A DNA stretch of 64,000 nucleotides from Hymenobacter sp. DG25A (GTDB lineage: Bacteria > Bacteroidota > Bacteroidia > Cytophagales > Hymenobacteraceae), in assembly GCF_001280305.1 (NCBI RefSeq), contig NZ_CP012623.1, positions 2,852,001-2,916,000 on the forward strand. Direction: 5' to 3'. Every line of letters starts with the position of its first letter. Positions within the stretch are counted from its first letter, which is position 1. A program made the translations under genes and the position numbers. Of the stretch, positions 1-8,125 are shown piece by piece. The notes beneath the pieces were generated by a model. It saw only the letters and a list, made by a program, of their open reading frames with translations. It was not told the DNA's origin and ran no database searches.

Positions 1-11
1 TTAATGACACC

Positions 12-515
12 ATGAGAAAGGACACAGCATTTATGCTCTCAGCAATCATTCTATCAATTTTTTGCCACGTGACAGATGCCTTTGGCAGGGGTTTGGTACT
101 AATAGTTGGGGTAGCTGGACTGATTGGAATTATTGTGCTTCTCACTACAGCATCACCGCTGACTGATTTATCTGACAATGAGGAGCGAGTTCTTCGGCAG
201 GAAAAAAAGCTGCTCCCATTTGTATTAGCAGTAATTCTCTTCAATATCATTGCTTTCTATGCGGTATATGACTTTGTAGGTGGCAGCCCAGATGACAATA
301 AGCTTATACTTGCTGTGACTACAGCATTGGGGCTGACATCTCTCGTGGGATTTGTTCTGGGACTTATCATTTCTGCTTTTCCTTACAAAGGCATGGACTT
401 CATCAATAAATTTAAAAGAGGCGCTTTGCTCGGACTGCTCATTGCTCTTAGCCTGCAAGCCATTATGTATGGAATTACTTGGCTAACGATGACTCCCCTA
501 CCCGCACGAGTTTAA
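12..515 (+). CDS. Small four-helix membrane protein, unknown function
   Basis: A 167-aa protein I do not recognise. Four hydrophobic stretches are visible, at about residues 8-22, 25-45, 69-90 and 100-125, with a possible fifth near 138-158. A charged segment (about residues 52-66) separates the second and third. There is no signal peptidase site and no catalytic motif. It sits alone: the window edge is upstream and a hairpin terminator lies about 140 bp downstream. The DNA is more AT-rich (ttt and att codons) than the GC-rich genes that follow, which may indicate a recently acquired or poorly adapted gene. The start at 12 could be internal to a longer gene, because the sequence begins only 11 bases earlier. 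Confidence 0.6.
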   Translation: MRKDTAFMLSAIILSIFCHVTDAFGRGLVLIVGVAGLIGIIVLLTTASPLTDLSDNEERVLRQEKKLLPFVLAVILFNIIAFYAVYDFVGGSPDDNKLILAVTTALGLTSLVGFVLGLIISAFPYKGMDFINKFKRGALLGLLIALSLQAIMYGITWLTMTPLPARV

Positions 516-865
516 AGCAGCGTAACTCATGCCCATCCTTGATGATGAGTCTGCCGCAAAGCGGTAAGCCAGCCCCGCGCAGGTAACAGGGCGGATCTTT
601 TAAATCTCCCGCATAAGGCCTCGGCGGCTACATAACCCGGCCGGAAATACAACAAAAAAGGGCCGCTGCCGCGGCCCCTTTTTATTTGCATAGGTGTAAT
701 GATACTTTAGTAATAATCAAGTCAATAAGGTTTGTATTCTTTCGTAGCCCGGGTAACTGAATAAGCTGTCTGATAGCACTATACAAAAGTGCAGCCTTCC
801 CAAGCGTGGTACAAAGGCCAAAAATTTCTTTTTTTGGCCCTTCGTTACTGTTTAGTGTTCTATCT
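516..865. other. Intergenic stretch with one terminator
   Basis: About 350 bases between the small membrane protein and the 407-aa gene. Apart from the hairpin at 654-685 I see no ORF or RNA gene. The last 150 bases are AT-rich and probably hold the promoter of the next gene, but no clear TAnnTTTG box was found. Confidence 0.5.
654..685 (+). terminator. Rho-independent terminator
   Basis: A GC-rich hairpin (gggccgc / gcggccc, 4-base loop) is preceded by an A-run and followed by a T-run, so it could work in both directions. It closes the transcript of the small membrane protein. Confidence 0.75.
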
Positions 866-2089
866 ATGCCCGTTATATCTGCTACGCAGCAAGCCGCCCT
901 TTGCGCGGCAGTAGCTACCCGCTTTGGCCAGCCCATCCGCTACCCCAGCCATTGCGAAGCCCTGGAAGCTTCCATTGCCCAGGCCCAACCCCAGGACGGC
1001 CGCCTGAGCGCCAATACGCTGCGCCGTTTTTTTGGGCTGGTGAAGAAAACCGGCGGCTACCACCTGCACACCCTCGATGCCCTGGCCCGCTACGCCGGCC
1101 ACACCGATTTTGAAGCTTTCGTAACGGGCACCTTCACGCCCGGTACCGCCGCAGATGCTATTCCGGACATTCCTGAGCTGCTGGCCTTTCCCCGGCTGCA
1201 GCATGCCGAGCGGCTTTTAATGGGCTACTTTCTGGGCCAGATTACCCGCACCGGTGATTTCACGGCCAATCCCCTGGCCCTGCGCCTGGCCGCCCACCCG
1301 GCCGGGCAGGAATACTTTGTGGAAAGCTATGTGGACCTGGCTTATCTCAATGGCGCCTACGGCCAGGTGGTGCGGGAGTATTTACGCCACAAAAAAACGC
1401 CCGAAGCCCAGCTCTACGGCAACAGCGTGTTGTTTTTGGGCGAGTTTCTGGCCGAAGATGAACCTGCGTGGCAGGCCCGTTTGCAGCATCTGCTGGCTCT
1501 CCCCATTCCGCCCGATACGCATCCCTTCCCGCGCGGCCGTCGGGCGTTTGCCGAAGTTGTAGCTACCTGGTATAATGCCCCCACACAGCCAATGCCGACA
1601 GCGCTGTGGACGCGGCTGCTGGATGAGGCGGCTCAGATTCCCGTTCTCACCGCGGATGCTGACAGCTTACCGGCCTTTTACAACTACTTTCCCGCTGGTT
1701 ATTATTTTCTGGTGGCGGAGTCCCTCTTTCTGACTAATCAGTTTGAGCCGCTAGCCGCTTGGATAGCGCTTACGCTGGAAGCTTATCCCACTCTGCAGCA
1801 TTACGAACACAACGTTTTTAACGAGCTAATGCGGGCTTTTCAGGCAGTAGCTGCCCTACGTACCGGCACTGCTACCACCTGGGATTCGGCACCGCTGGGC
1901 GCCGTGCTGACTACCCACGCCTGGCTGCGCGACTACTATCAGGTGCATTGCTGGCTGGCGAGCCTACATTTTGCCGTAGCCGGCCCGCCCGACCCGTCGG
2001 CAGTTGCCAAGATCCGGCAGCACATCAGCCGGTTTGCCCAAAAGCGCCGGATGCCGTTTTTTGAAAGCCTGGCCGCGCGCATTGTGTAG
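866..2089 (+). CDS. Hypothetical helical protein with putative N-terminal HTH-like module
   Basis: 407 aa from the ATG at 866. The frame is open upstream to 806, but that extension is AT-rich and looks like leader DNA. I cannot name the family. Residues about 30-90 contain SANTLRRFFGL followed by LHTLDALARYAGH and DFEAF. Bacteroidota proteins often show this pattern in a small helical, possibly DNA-binding module, with a choice-of-helix motif and then a tLdaLA.y.G..dFe segment. The remaining ~300 residues are Leu/Ala/Tyr-rich and look like an all-helical, TPR-like repeat solenoid without catalytic motifs. There is no signal peptide, so it should be cytoplasmic. It is convergent with the SGNH hydrolase gene, 23 bp away. 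A regulatory or scaffold role is inference only. Confidence 0.6.
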   Translation: MPVISATQQAALCAAVATRFGQPIRYPSHCEALEASIAQAQPQDGRLSANTLRRFFGLVKKTGGYHLHTLDALARYAGHTDFEAFVTGTFTPGTAADAIPDIPELLAFPRLQHAERLLMGYFLGQITRTGDFTANPLALRLAAHPAGQEYFVESYVDLAYLNGAYGQVVREYLRHKKTPEAQLYGNSVLFLGEFLAEDEPAWQARLQHLLALPIPPDTHPFPRGRRAFAEVVATWYNAPTQPMPTALWTRLLDEAAQIPVLTADADSLPAFYNYFPAGYYFLVAESLFLTNQFEPLAAWIALTLEAYPTLQHYEHNVFNELMRAFQAVAALRTGTATTWDSAPLGAVLTTHAWLRDYYQVHCWLASLHFAVAGPPDPSAVAKIRQHISRFAQKRRMPFFESLAARIV

Positions 2090-2112
2090 CTGGCACTTGT
2101 GGTCTGATAAAT

Positions 2113-2814
2113 CTACTTCTTCAAATATGGCGCTACCACGCGCGTCCAAATCTCATACCCGGCGCGGGTCATGTGCAGGCTGTCTGATATATAAAGCTCC
2201 GGGCGGGGCTTGCCGTTTGGGCCCAGCATAGGCGTGCTTACATCCACGAATGTAAGCCGTTTGGGATGTTGCTCAATGTACTGGCGGATGAGGGCGTTGG
2301 CCTCCTGCATCCTGGGATAAAGCGCCCAGCGCGAGGGGCTGGGTTTGATGGACAGGAACACGACGGGCACGCGGCGCAGCTTTTTGTTCTGGCGCATCAG
2401 CTTCTCAAACGCCAGAAACGATGCATACACTTCCTGCGTCGTAGCCCCGGCGTTAATATCGTTGTCGCCCTCATAAAGCAGTACCTGTCGCGGCTGGTAG
2501 GGTACCACCAGCTTCTCGAAAAAGTAAATAGCATCGGGAAAGCGGGAGCCTCCGAAGCCGCGGTTGAGCACGGGCCGGCCGGGGAAGTCCTGCGGCAGCG
2601 TTTCCCACTTCCTGATAGACGAGCTGCCATAGAACAGAATAGGCTTGCGAGGAGGCGGCGTGAGGCTGTCCTGCCGGGCAAAGGCGCGCAGCTCCTCCGC
2701 CCATTGGGCCGGATTGATAGCCGGCACCTGCGAAGTCTGAGCAAAACCCGTGAGGCTGCTTAACAGGAGAAAAGCAAACCCTGCACTCAGGGAACGAAGA
2801 ATAGATGGACGCAT
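2113..2814 (-). CDS. Secreted SGNH/GDSL-family hydrolase
   Basis: A 233-aa exported esterase or lipase-like protein. A signal peptide (residues 1-26, ending GFAQ) precedes an SGNH fold. Block I is YGSSSIRKW, with the nucleophile serine in GSSS around residues 64-66. Block II is GFGGS (about 86-90), block III is EGDNDI (about 115-120) and block V is DSLH (about 211-214), which supplies the catalytic Asp and His. All four blocks are intact, so activity on an ester (lipid, acetylated sugar or similar) is expected in the periplasm or outside the cell. The substrate cannot be read from sequence. It is divergent from the alpha/beta hydrolase at 3168, and a palindromic repeat lies in the shared upstream region. 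Confidence 0.85.
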   Translation of the reverse strand: MRPSILRSLSAGFAFLLLSSLTGFAQTSQVPAINPAQWAEELRAFARQDSLTPPPRKPILFYGSSSIRKWETLPQDFPGRPVLNRGFGGSRFPDAIYFFEKLVVPYQPRQVLLYEGDNDINAGATTQEVYASFLAFEKLMRQNKKLRRVPVVFLSIKPSPSRWALYPRMQEANALIRQYIEQHPKRLTFVDVSTPMLGPNGKPRPELYISDSLHMTRAGYEIWTRVVAPYLKK

Positions 2815-3167
2815 AGCAAGAATTATCAGCTTATGATAAGCTGCAAGCTACCAGGTTGTCTGGTAATGGTCGTTAGGTTGAAAAAGGAACGTCATGCTGA
2901 GCGGAGCCGAAGCATCTCGCGTGCTGACGTTGTGGTAGTAAGCCAACGGAGTGGTAGAGATGCTTCGGCTCCGCTCAGCATGACGGTAATTTTCCTACTA
3001 CGCCCCCACGCAACATGTCTCAACTACACTCGCCGTGACAGGTCTTGTTGCCATCTGCAATCCTGGCTACCCTTCTTTCTATTTTCCTGTTCGGAACAGA
3101 GCCTCCTTACCCAACGTTGTACCAGCACACCGTAATTTTCGGCACTCATCTTGTGCTGTACCAGCTT
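2815..3167. other. Divergent intergenic region carrying palindromic repeat A
   Basis: About 350 bases between the SGNH hydrolase and the first alpha/beta hydrolase. The repeat at 2891-2984 takes up the centre. The remaining ~180 bases before 3168 are open in frame with the hydrolase but look non-coding, and they probably contain its promoter. Confidence 0.5.
2891..2984. repeat. Palindromic intergenic element A
   Basis: Two perfectly complementary 28-bp arms (2891-2918 and 2957-2984, outer ends GTCATGCTGAGC and GCTCAGCATGAC) enclose 38 bases. The enclosed part contains a second, smaller stem, cgttg (2929-2933) with caacg (2944-2948). The arms and inner sequence match the element at 29301-29395, so this is a dispersed repeat and not a simple terminator. 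Confidence 0.9.
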
Positions 3168-4619
3168 ATGCGTTCTATCTTCTCTGCCTGCCTGCTTCTA
3201 TTGATTTCTTTTTCGGCGGCTTTCGGGCAGCGGGTTCCCGGGCTGGCGGGCCAATGGGCCGGCACTCTGAAACTGCCCAATGGCGGCGCATTGCCGCTGC
3301 TGATTGCCATGCAGGAGGCCAACGGCCGCCGCTCAGCCACGCTGGATGTGCCCAGCCAGGGCGCAACCGGCATTCTGGTAGACCAAGTGATAGTGCGCGG
3401 GGATAGTATGCTGCTCGCCATCAACACCATCAAAGCCCGCTATGCCGGCCGGCTCAGCGCCGATGGCCGCCAGATGCAGGGCTTCTGGCGCCAGAATAAT
3501 GCCCGCTTACCCCTCACGCTGGTGCGCAGCTCGGTAGCCACGCCACCGGCCGCGGCGGCCCCGGCTACTTCCGCACGGCCCGGCGCCAAACAAAACCGCC
3601 CTCAAGAGCCGGTAGCCCCTTTCCCTTACCGGGAGGAGGAAGTGAAATTTACAAACCGCACGGGCGGCGTCACGCTGGGCGGCACGCTCACGGTGCCGCC
3701 CGGGGCGGGGCCATTCCCGGCCGTGGTGCTGCTCTCCGGCTCCGGCGCCCAGGACCGTGACGAAACCGTTTTCGGCCACCGCCCTTTTCGGGTAATAGCT
3801 GATTATCTCGCCCGGCGCGGTATTGCCGTACTGCGCTTTGATGACCGGGGCGTGGGCCAGTCTACCGGCAACGCCAAAACCGCCACCGCCGGCGACTACA
3901 CCACCGACGCTCAGGCGGCGCTGGCCTTTCTGCGTACCCGCCGTGAAATCAATGGCAAGCAGCTGGGCCTGATTGGGCACAGCGAAGGCGGTACAGCCGC
4001 CATTGCCGCCGCCGGTCAGCCCCAGGGCCCGGCCTTTCTGGTGCTGCTGGCCACGCCCGGCGTGCCCGGCCCCGATTTAATAACCCGCCAGGCCCTGGAT
4101 CAGGCTCGCCTCAAGACTACCAACCCTAAAATTCTGGCCGGGGTAGAACAGCGCCAGCGCAACCTGCTCGGCATTGTGCAGCGCGTTGCGGATAACAATG
4201 CTGCCCAGGCCCAGCTGGTGGCCGCCCTCATCCCCCCCATTGACCTGCCTCCCGAGCAAGCGGCTCAGATTAAAGCCGTAGCCCAGGGCCAGGCCACCCT
4301 CATGGTTACGCCGGCCTACCGCTATCTGCTGAACGACAACCCGCAGAAAACCCTGAAGGCTGTGCGCTGCCCGGTACTGGCCCTGGGCGGCAGCAAAGAC
4401 CTGCAGGTAGCCTCGTCCGTGAATTTGCCGGCTATTGAGAAAACCCTGAAGGCCGTGCCCAACCGCGACGTAACGGTAAAAGAGCTGCCGGGCCTGAATC
4501 ATTTATTCCAGACCGCCAACACCGGCGGCGTGGGAGAATACGCACAGCTGGAAGAAACCTTCTCACCCACCGCCCTAAAAATTATCGGCGACTGGGTCAC
4601 GGAGCACACTAAGCGTTAA
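3168..4619 (+). CDS. Secreted alpha/beta hydrolase (active-site triad present)
   Basis: 483 aa from the ATG at 3168, which begins a clean signal peptide (MRSIFSACLLLLISFSAAFG). The frame is open upstream to 3045, but that reading lacks a signal. An N-terminal beta-rich domain (about residues 22-125) is joined by an Ala/Pro linker to an alpha/beta-hydrolase domain (about 150-483). Visible elements are the oxyanion-loop strand VVLLSGSGAQDRD, the nucleophile elbow GHSEGG (Ser about 272), the acid GGSKDL (Asp about 411) and the base LNHLF (His about 445). The architecture fits COG1073-type periplasmic esterases or peptidases of unknown substrate. The gene at 4926 is a full-length paralogue, so the two arose by tandem duplication. 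The gene ends at a strong hairpin. Confidence 0.85.
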   Translation: MRSIFSACLLLLISFSAAFGQRVPGLAGQWAGTLKLPNGGALPLLIAMQEANGRRSATLDVPSQGATGILVDQVIVRGDSMLLAINTIKARYAGRLSADGRQMQGFWRQNNARLPLTLVRSSVATPPAAAAPATSARPGAKQNRPQEPVAPFPYREEEVKFTNRTGGVTLGGTLTVPPGAGPFPAVVLLSGSGAQDRDETVFGHRPFRVIADYLARRGIAVLRFDDRGVGQSTGNAKTATAGDYTTDAQAALAFLRTRREINGKQLGLIGHSEGGTAAIAAAGQPQGPAFLVLLATPGVPGPDLITRQALDQARLKTTNPKILAGVEQRQRNLLGIVQRVADNNAAQAQLVAALIPPIDLPPEQAAQIKAVAQGQATLMVTPAYRYLLNDNPQKTLKAVRCPVLALGGSKDLQVASSVNLPAIEKTLKAVPNRDVTVKELPGLNHLFQTANTGGVGEYAQLEETFSPTALKIIGDWVTEHTKR

Positions 4620-4925
4620 GCGGCTTTTGCGTTAATCTGTCACGTAAGACTACTGCTCTGGAGGGAGCTTCTGTGGGTGTACCTACAGAAGCTCCCTCCT
4701 TCATTTTTAGTCCGTTAAGTGACGGTGCAGCACCGGGACTTTCCGCTGCTCCTGCTCCAATCCTTACTAAGCCCACCTTTATTCCCTGCCACGCCATCAG
4801 CCGGATAAGCATGGCGCAGGCCCAGGCGGCTTAAAATGGCTTGATGATTGCGGATTAAAAAAATGGTTAGATTTCAACCTTCACCTGCACCCATCCGCCA
4901 TATCAACAACCTTACATAGCACTTT
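4620..4925. other. Intergenic region between hydrolase paralogues
   Basis: 306 bases containing the terminator at 4660-4710. The remainder shows no ORF with coding character. The last 60 bases before 4926 are AT-rich and probably hold a promoter. Confidence 0.5.
4660..4710 (+). terminator. Rho-independent terminator
   Basis: The arms ggagggagcttctgt and acagaagctccctcc form a 15-bp stem followed by a T-rich tail. It separates the two hydrolase paralogues into different transcripts. Confidence 0.8.
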
Positions 4926-6398
4926 ATGAATACACGCTTACTCCTCCTCCGCAGGTTCTGCGCCCTTGTGCTGTTGGTTTTAATGCCTGGTATTTTGTTG
5001 GCCGGCCCCGAAGACCCCAAGCTCAACGGCCAATGGTCGGGAATGCTGAAAGTGGCGGGCACGGAGATGGAGATGATTGTGACTATTGTTCCGCTTTCTA
5101 CCGGCGGCTATTATGCGGCGCTGGATATTCCAAAGCAGAAAATCAGCCGCATGCCCATGAAGGCATCCTTAACCAACCAGGATGTGCTGCTGAAGATAGA
5201 CCAGGCCGGCAGCCGCTTCACAGGCAAGCTGAATATGGCGGGCACCGAGATGAAGGGCACCTGGCAGCAGCCGGGCATTACAGGTCCGCTGGTGCTCAAG
5301 CGTATTTCTACTTCCATCCTCAACGCGGCTTTTAAAGCGGCTCCGCCTTACCGACGCGAAGAGGTAATTGTACCCAATAAGCCGTTTAAGCTTCGTCTGG
5401 GTGCTACGCTCACCATGCCCAACGGCGCCGGCCCCTTCCCGGCCGTGGCATTGGTATCAGACCTGGGTGCCCAGGACCGCGACGCCTCCCAGGAGCAATA
5501 CCGCATGTTTGCTATTCTGGCCGATTACCTCACGCGCCAGGGCTTTGCCGTGTTGCGCTACGATGACCGGGGCGTGGGCCAGTCAAACGGCCGATACTAC
5601 TCCGCCACCACCGCCGACCTGGTGACAGATGCGCAGGCCGCCATGGGCTTTCTGCGGGCTCACTACCGGGTAAAGAAAAACCAAGTAGGTCTGATTGGGC
5701 ACGGCGAAGGCGCCAACATTGCCCTGCTGGCCGCGGCGCAGCCCAAAGGCCCCGATTTTGTGGTGTCGCTAGCGGGCTCCGGCCAAACCGGGCAAGCCGT
5801 AATGCAGCAGCAGCAGGTAGAAATTCTGCGGCTGATTGGTGCCAATGCCAACCAGGTGAAATCAGCCCTGGCCCTGGATAATCAGATGGTGAACGTGATT
5901 CGCCAGACACCCGACGATAAACTGGCCCGCGCCAAAGTGGGCGTGCTGCTGCGCCAGATTAATAACGACCTGGCTTTTACCATGGTGCAGGCCCGCGTAG
6001 AGCAGCTGACCTCGCCCTGGTACCGCTACTACCTAGATTTCAACCCGGTTTCCAAGCTCCACAGCGTGAAATGCCCGGTACTGGCCATGAACGGCACCGC
6101 CGACCTGCAGGTGATGGCCAACAAAAACCTTTCGCTCCTGCACAAAGGCCTCCGCAACAGCCGCAAAGTCACGATAGTGAAGCTGCCCGGGGTAAACCAC
6201 CTGTTCCAGCCCGACCGCAGCGAATGGGCCCTGATCAATAACGAGCAACAGCCGGTGTTTGCGCCCAAGGCTTTGGCTACGATGGATACGTGGCTTAAAA
6301 ACCGCACCAAAACCAGAACCTCTTTCACCGCTCCTATTAAAGCCAAGCTGGCGGCGCCGCTGCGTAAGCCCGCCCCCGATAAAACCGCCAGCCGGTAA
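4926..6398 (+). CDS. Secreted alpha/beta-hydrolase paralogue with Ser-to-Gly at the nucleophile
   Basis: 490 aa, paralogous along its whole length to the protein at 3168: signal peptide (about 1-26), beta-rich N-terminal domain, then the alpha/beta-hydrolase domain, with a basic C-terminal tail (about 455-490). The strand before the nucleophile is conserved, but the elbow reads GHGEG where the paralogue has GHSEG. Codon 260 (5703-5705) is GGC instead of AGC. The acid (TADLQV, Asp about 393) and base (VNHLF, His about 425) are kept, and the frame is intact over 1.47 kb. It is therefore a candidate pseudoenzyme (binding or regulatory protein) and not a decaying gene. It could instead use another nucleophile, but none is obvious. 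It ends at a long palindromic terminator shared with the convergent MFS gene. Confidence 0.8.
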   Translation: MNTRLLLLRRFCALVLLVLMPGILLAGPEDPKLNGQWSGMLKVAGTEMEMIVTIVPLSTGGYYAALDIPKQKISRMPMKASLTNQDVLLKIDQAGSRFTGKLNMAGTEMKGTWQQPGITGPLVLKRISTSILNAAFKAAPPYRREEVIVPNKPFKLRLGATLTMPNGAGPFPAVALVSDLGAQDRDASQEQYRMFAILADYLTRQGFAVLRYDDRGVGQSNGRYYSATTADLVTDAQAAMGFLRAHYRVKKNQVGLIGHGEGANIALLAAAQPKGPDFVVSLAGSGQTGQAVMQQQQVEILRLIGANANQVKSALALDNQMVNVIRQTPDDKLARAKVGVLLRQINNDLAFTMVQARVEQLTSPWYRYYLDFNPVSKLHSVKCPVLAMNGTADLQVMANKNLSLLHKGLRNSRKVTIVKLPGVNHLFQPDRSEWALINNEQQPVFAPKALATMDTWLKNRTKTRTSFTAPIKAKLAAPLRKPAPDKTASR

Positions 6399-6413
6399 GC
6401 CAGGAGAGTTATA

Positions 6414-6460
6414 AACCAAAATGCTCCGGCAGCCAGTCTGGCTGCCGGAGCATTTTGGTT
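6414..6460. terminator. Bidirectional terminator, perfect 22-bp stem
   Basis: Arms 6414-6435 and 6439-6460 are perfectly complementary with a 3-base loop (gtc). An AACCAAAA / TTTTGGTT base gives U-rich tails on both strands. It sits between convergent genes and can serve both. Confidence 0.85.
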
Positions 6461-6526
6461 TTAGGAGCGGCTACTTTCTGCAATACCCCAGGCTGAGTTT
6501 GCCTCCCGGATTCCTTTGTGCCTTTA

Positions 6527-7825
6527 TCAGGCCTGCACCGGCTCGGTTTCTTGTTTGGGCGATAGGTCCAGCTCGCGCAGCTGGTTGGCGCGCCAGGCCG
6601 TTACGGCCACCACCACCAGCGTCATGGTGCCGCCCAGCACCACTGAGGTAACCGTGCCCAGCAGCCGCGCCGTAGCCCCCGACTCAAAGGCGCCTATTTC
6701 GTTGGAAGAGCCGATGAAGATGTTGTTTACCGCCGAAACGCGCCCTTTCATGTACTCCGGCGTGAAGGTGTGCAGCAGTGTGGAGCGCACAATCACAGAC
6801 ACAGAATCGAAGATGCCCGTCATGAACAGCAGCATCAGGGACAGCCAGAAGTTGCGGGACAGCGCAAACAGGATAGTAGCCACACCAAAGCCCGCCACCG
6901 CCCACAGGAGCTTGCGGCCAGCGTGCCGGCGCAGCGGGAAGTACGTCAGCAGTACCGCCATCAGCACGGAGCCTACGGCCGGCGCGGCCCGCAGGTAGCC
7001 CAGCCCCTCGGCGCCGGTGTGCAGAATCTCATCGGCAAAAATGGGCAGCAGCGCCACCGCACCACCAAACAGCACGGCAAACAGATCCAGTGACAAGGCC
7101 GCCAGCACAATCTGGTTTTGAAAGATAAACTGCACCCCGCTCAGCACGCTTTCCTTTAGCCCCAAGCGCTGGCCTTCTATGGGCGGCAGCGGGCGCCCGG
7201 CAATACTCAGAAATAGCGCCAGGGAAAGAGTGGTCAGCACTACATCGGTCATGTACGCGGCGGAAATACCCAGCTTGGCATAGATCAGCCCGCCAATGGC
7301 CGGGCCCATCACCGCGGCGGCCTGCCAGGTAGAGCTGTTCCAGGTTATGGCATTGGCTAGCCGCTCCCGGTCGGGCAGCAGCTGCGGCATAAAGGAAAAC
7401 AAAGCGGGCCCCAGAAAGCCCCGCGCCAGCCCACTGGTAAAAATAACGGCGTATAAAGGCAGGGCATGATAGCGCAGCAGCCAGCCGGCGCCTTCCGGGC
7501 GGGTAAACGAGAGCAACGCCGCCGCGCAGAACAGCAGCACCACCACGGCAGCCAGAATAATATTCTTGCGGCGTACAGAGTCGGCCAGGTGGCCGGCGTA
7601 CAACGATACCACAATGCTGGGCACGGCTTCGGCCAGGCCAATAAGGCCCAGCGCCAGGGGGTCTTTGGTGAGCTGATAGATCTGCCAGCCCACTACCACC
7701 GCCTGCATTTGGGTAGCTACTACCAGGCACACGCGGGCCCCAATCAGGCGCCGAAATTCAGGAACGCGCAGGGCTGCATATGGGTCGTGCGGCCGGGCGG
7801 GCGGAAAGCTGGAGGAGGATGTCAT
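6527..7825 (-). CDS. MFS transporter (EntS/MFS_3-like exporter)
   Basis: A 432-aa integral membrane protein with about 12 hydrophobic segments, the usual size and topology of the major facilitator superfamily. After the first two helices the loop GHLADSVRRKN matches MFS motif A, and an equivalent cytoplasmic loop recurs in the second half. The overall pattern (FRRLIGAR start, TRP and FxPQLLP segments) resembles the EntS-like/MFS_3 group of drug or siderophore exporters. The substrate is unknown, and no siderophore genes are nearby. Transcription probably starts from the TACCTTTG box at 7846-7853, giving a very short leader. It is convergent with the pseudo-hydrolase gene. Confidence 0.85.
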   Translation of the reverse strand: MTSSSSFPPARPHDPYAALRVPEFRRLIGARVCLVVATQMQAVVVGWQIYQLTKDPLALGLIGLAEAVPSIVVSLYAGHLADSVRRKNIILAAVVVLLFCAAALLSFTRPEGAGWLLRYHALPLYAVIFTSGLARGFLGPALFSFMPQLLPDRERLANAITWNSSTWQAAAVMGPAIGGLIYAKLGISAAYMTDVVLTTLSLALFLSIAGRPLPPIEGQRLGLKESVLSGVQFIFQNQIVLAALSLDLFAVLFGGAVALLPIFADEILHTGAEGLGYLRAAPAVGSVLMAVLLTYFPLRRHAGRKLLWAVAGFGVATILFALSRNFWLSLMLLFMTGIFDSVSVIVRSTLLHTFTPEYMKGRVSAVNNIFIGSSNEIGAFESGATARLLGTVTSVVLGGTMTLVVVAVTAWRANQLRELDLSPKQETEPVQA

Positions 7826-8125
7826 AACGGTATTCGCAGAGCCGGCAAAGGTAGCCGAAACGCGCCGCAGAAGTACAGAATAAGGGCCGCTTATTCCTGC
7901 TGCTTGACATAGCTGAGTATTCTGTGTATCATTGACTTATTCTTCCTGCTCTGCCGGTGCGGCCACTTTTTCAGGTACCTGCCCTTCCTTATAGGACGCT
8001 ACCACGGCGCCACCGCCTCCCTCCACCTAGCTGCCACTTCTCTTACCGATGTCTTCTGGCATAGGGTGCTCCTGCTGCCCTTTTCTGCCCGTTGGCCTGT
8101 CAGATACAGCTAACTGCGCTTTGCT
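7826..8125. other. Divergent intergenic region
   Basis: 300 bases between the MFS exporter and the 135-aa protein. The minus-strand -7 box is at 7846-7853. Several short frames cross it, but none looks coding. No repeat or RNA was recognised. Confidence 0.45.
7846..7853 (-). promoter_or_regulatory. Bacteroidota -7 box for the MFS gene
   Basis: On the minus strand this reads TACCTTTG, a perfect TAnnTTTG, 21 bases before the ATG. No convincing TTG was found at the expected -33 position. Confidence 0.45.

Noticed and set aside
4926..6398. Pseudogene call for the hydrolase with GHGEG
   Set aside because: The frame is open for 490 codons, the signal peptide and other triad residues are intact, and there are no frameshifts, so decay is unlikely.
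7904..7932. TTGACA-N17-TATCAT, a near-perfect sigma70 promoter, in the gap after the MFS gene
   Set aside because: Bacteroidota primary sigma uses TTG / TAnnTTTG, and no gene starts at the right distance. The match is likely chance in an AT-rich stretch.
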